Below are positions 5,300-6,832 of a stretch of DNA of 6,832 nt, in pieces. Location of the stretch: the NCBI GenBank assembly GCA_021817755.1, contig JAKAGC010000214.1, forward strand, positions 1 through 6,832, written 5' to 3'. The notes under the pieces were generated by a model that was not told where the DNA came from, searched no databases, and worked only from the letters and a program-made list of their open reading frames with translations. Made by a program: the position numbers and the translations under genes. The DNA is from Acidobacteriota bacterium. Its GTDB lineage: Bacteria; Acidobacteriota; Aminicenantia; UBA2199. Numbering within the stretch: the first letter of the stretch is position 1; every line of letters starts with the position of its first letter.

Positions 5300-6832
5300 T
5301 CAGGAGAGTTGAAGTTCATTCATCCGGTGAAGAAAACCCCCGGATTTATATAAGAGTGTTTGTGGAGTTCCGGTTTCGATAATTTGTCCCTTTTCCATAA
5401 CAACGATTTGGTCCATATTGCGAATTGTACTCAAACGATGTGCAATGATAACCACAGTCATCTTGCCTTGTAAAGATTGTATAGCCTGGCGGATTCGTAA
5501 TTCATTTTCATTATCTATAGCACTCGTAGCTTCATCCAGTAAAAGAAGTTGTGGTTTACGTAATAAGGCCCGAGCAAGTGCAATTCTTTGACGTTCCCCA
5601 CCCGAAAGAGTTATTCCTCGATCTCCAACAAGAGTATCGAGAACCCGTGGCATACGCAGAACAAAATCCTCCGCAGAAGCTATTCTTAGAGCATCCCACA
5701 ATTCTTCCTCGGTTGCATTAGGGTTTGCCCACAATAGATTGGCACGAAGCGTGTCATGAAACAAAAAAGTCTCTTGTGGTACATATGCAATAGAATGACG
5801 CCACTTGATTAGAGGTATCGGATTATCTTTAAACGCATATTCATGATTTAAATTTTTATCACTTCCAATTGGACGTCCATCTGCCATAATAATTCCCTTT
5901 TCAGGAGCCAGAAGACCAAGTAATAAATCGGCAATGGTACTTTTACCCGCACCTGACGGTCCGACAATTGCCGTAATCTTACGTGCCGGGATTTCGAGAT
6001 TCACATTATCAACCGCATATAATGTATTATCCTCAGAATATCTAAAAGACACATTTTGAAAGGTAATATTATGAAGAAGTGAAAATGGATCATTTTGACT
6101 CTTCCCATAAGTATCAATCAATCGTGTTTCCTCTTCAGCCGTTGCTTTTTTATAAAATTCAATCATTCCTGTAAAAGCCGGAAGCATATTTTTTATATTC
6201 TGATACTGCTGTTGAAGTGTAGAAATCCTGGGAAATATACGAATAAAAATTATTGCAAGAAGTAAAAGTCGAGTAGCAGGAATTTTTAATATTTGAACAG
6301 CGCTCCATGTAAAACCACTAAGAAACAAAACACCGAATACTTCATAATAAAACCGGGTATTCGATCTTGTTTTCGTAAAATGAATCATCCGGTTTTCCAT
6401 CCCCCTATTAATAGTTTCAATCCGTTCTATGTGTTGTACTTCTGTGCCATAACTTTTTGCAGTTTTCATACCCGTGAGGTGTTCAATAACCACCTTGTAC
6501 ATTTCCCTGCGCCAGGTTCGAAACGAAACACCAGTCTCGAGAGCTTCACGGTTGAGAGGTTTCATGAAAATAATCATGAGTAAACCGAAAAACACGATAA
6601 TTGACGTTAAAAGGGGCGATACCCAAAACGCCACAGCCAATTGGAAAAGAATTAAAACAGAAGACCCGGATAGTTGCATAAATAAAATTGTTCCGGCTCC
6701 AACTTGTTGGCAATCTGCCGTAAGTATATGGGTTATGTCTGAGGATTTTTCCCGGGTAATAAAAAGCCAGTTTGCATATGTTAATGCACGGTATAATCGG
6801 TTTTGCCAGGAACGGGTAAACCCTTGTTGTAT
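5300..6832 (-). CDS. ABC exporter, transmembrane plus ATP-binding domain (5' part outside the window)
   Basis: The frame is open from the TGA at 5302-5300 to the right edge, giving 510 visible residues. The ATG at 6679 is internal: the 51 codons before it continue the exporter domain (ITREKSSDITHILTAD resembles the first coupling-helix region). Numbering from the edge, hydrophobic segments lie near 44-90, 162-182 and 187-203. The ATP-binding domain starts near 256, with Walker A GPSGAGKS at 291-298, Q-loop Gln 353, signature LSGGE at 409-413, Walker B LLLLDE at 429-434 with catalytic Glu 434, and switch His 465. All key residues are present, so the ATPase should be active. About 25 residues between Walker A and the Q-loop (IGSDKNLNHEYAFKDNPIPL) make that part longer than usual. 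It is a half-transporter that would work as a dimer in the inner membrane. The substrate is unknown, and whether it exports the collar proteins is speculation. Any N-terminal peptidase domain would be off the window. Confidence 0.93.
   Translation of the reverse strand: MQQGFTRSWQNRLYRALTYANWLFITREKSSDITHILTADCQQVGAGTILFMQLSGSSVLILFQLAVAFWVSPLLTSIIVFFGLLMIIFMKPLNREALETGVSFRTWRREMYKVVIEHLTGMKTAKSYGTEVQHIERIETINRGMENRMIHFTKTRSNTRFYYEVFGVLFLSGFTWSAVQILKIPATRLLLLAIIFIRIFPRISTLQQQYQNIKNMLPAFTGMIEFYKKATAEEETRLIDTYGKSQNDPFSLLHNITFQNVSFRYSEDNTLYAVDNVNLEIPARKITAIVGPSGAGKSTIADLLLGLLAPEKGIIMADGRPIGSDKNLNHEYAFKDNPIPLIKWRHSIAYVPQETFLFHDTLRANLLWANPNATEEELWDALRIASAEDFVLRMPRVLDTLVGDRGITLSGGERQRIALARALLRKPQLLLLDEATSAIDNENELRIRQAIQSLQGKMTVVIIAHRLSTIRNMDQIVVMEKGQIIETGTPQTLLYKSGGFLHRMNELQLS

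Noticed and set aside
6677..6679. ATG at 6679 as the start of the ABC exporter
   Set aside because: The frame continues open for 51 more codons to the edge and encodes plausible exporter-domain sequence, so this ATG is internal and the gene is cut by the window.

Overview
The window (about 40% G+C by eye) comes from an AT-rich bacterium that uses strong Shine-Dalgarno sites (AGGAGG or AAAGGAG before every visible start) and sigma-70-like promoters of the form TTGACA-N17-TAAACT. The sequence does not fix the taxon. Every gene I can support lies on the minus strand, so the text below follows transcription from right to left.

Right part (5300-6832): the 3' part of an ABC exporter gene, with transmembrane helices followed by a complete nucleotide-binding domain. 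The frame is open to the window edge, so the gene starts outside. A 157-bp spacer follows, whose left part carries the first promoter.

Middle and left (1-5240): a three-gene cassette in three tandem copies. Each cassette reads promoter, gene A, gene B, gene C, imperfect hairpin, conserved spacer. All nine genes encode 170-179 aa phage tail-collar-domain proteins of the microcystin-dependent protein (MdpB, COG4675) type. Each has an N-terminal GEIR.F....GW..CDG motif, a YGG.G...F..P motif, a central H-x-H, and a C-terminal H.N..P...N..IA..G..P motif. Classes A (MAEP start, PPR near the end), B (M[SG]DQ start, NYIIA or SYIIA end) and C (MA[ED]P start, Q.Q motif, NFCIAT end) keep the same order in every copy. 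Copy 1 is A1 5143-4622, B1 4579-4043, C1 4025-3492. Copy 2 is A2 3211-2690, B2 2647-2111, C2 2095-1556. Copy 3 is A3 1279-767, B3 722-192, and C3 from 164 past the left edge. The distance between A-gene starts is 1932 bp in both intervals.

The control regions are duplicated with the genes. A GTAACAA box, an ACCT..AAAATC box and the -35/-10 pair lie before each A gene at nearly fixed spacing. An imperfect hairpin lies just after C1 and C2. A 95-nt stretch that includes one hairpin arm matches at 91 of 95 positions between copies, closer than the coding sequence around it appears to be. Its stem pairs better as minus-strand RNA, through G-U pairs, than as plus-strand RNA.

Interpretation (inference): no other phage gene is visible, so this looks like a dedicated, amplified set of collar-type fibre proteins, perhaps forming mixed A/B/C complexes, beside an ABC exporter that may or may not serve them. 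The function of the MdpB family is not established.
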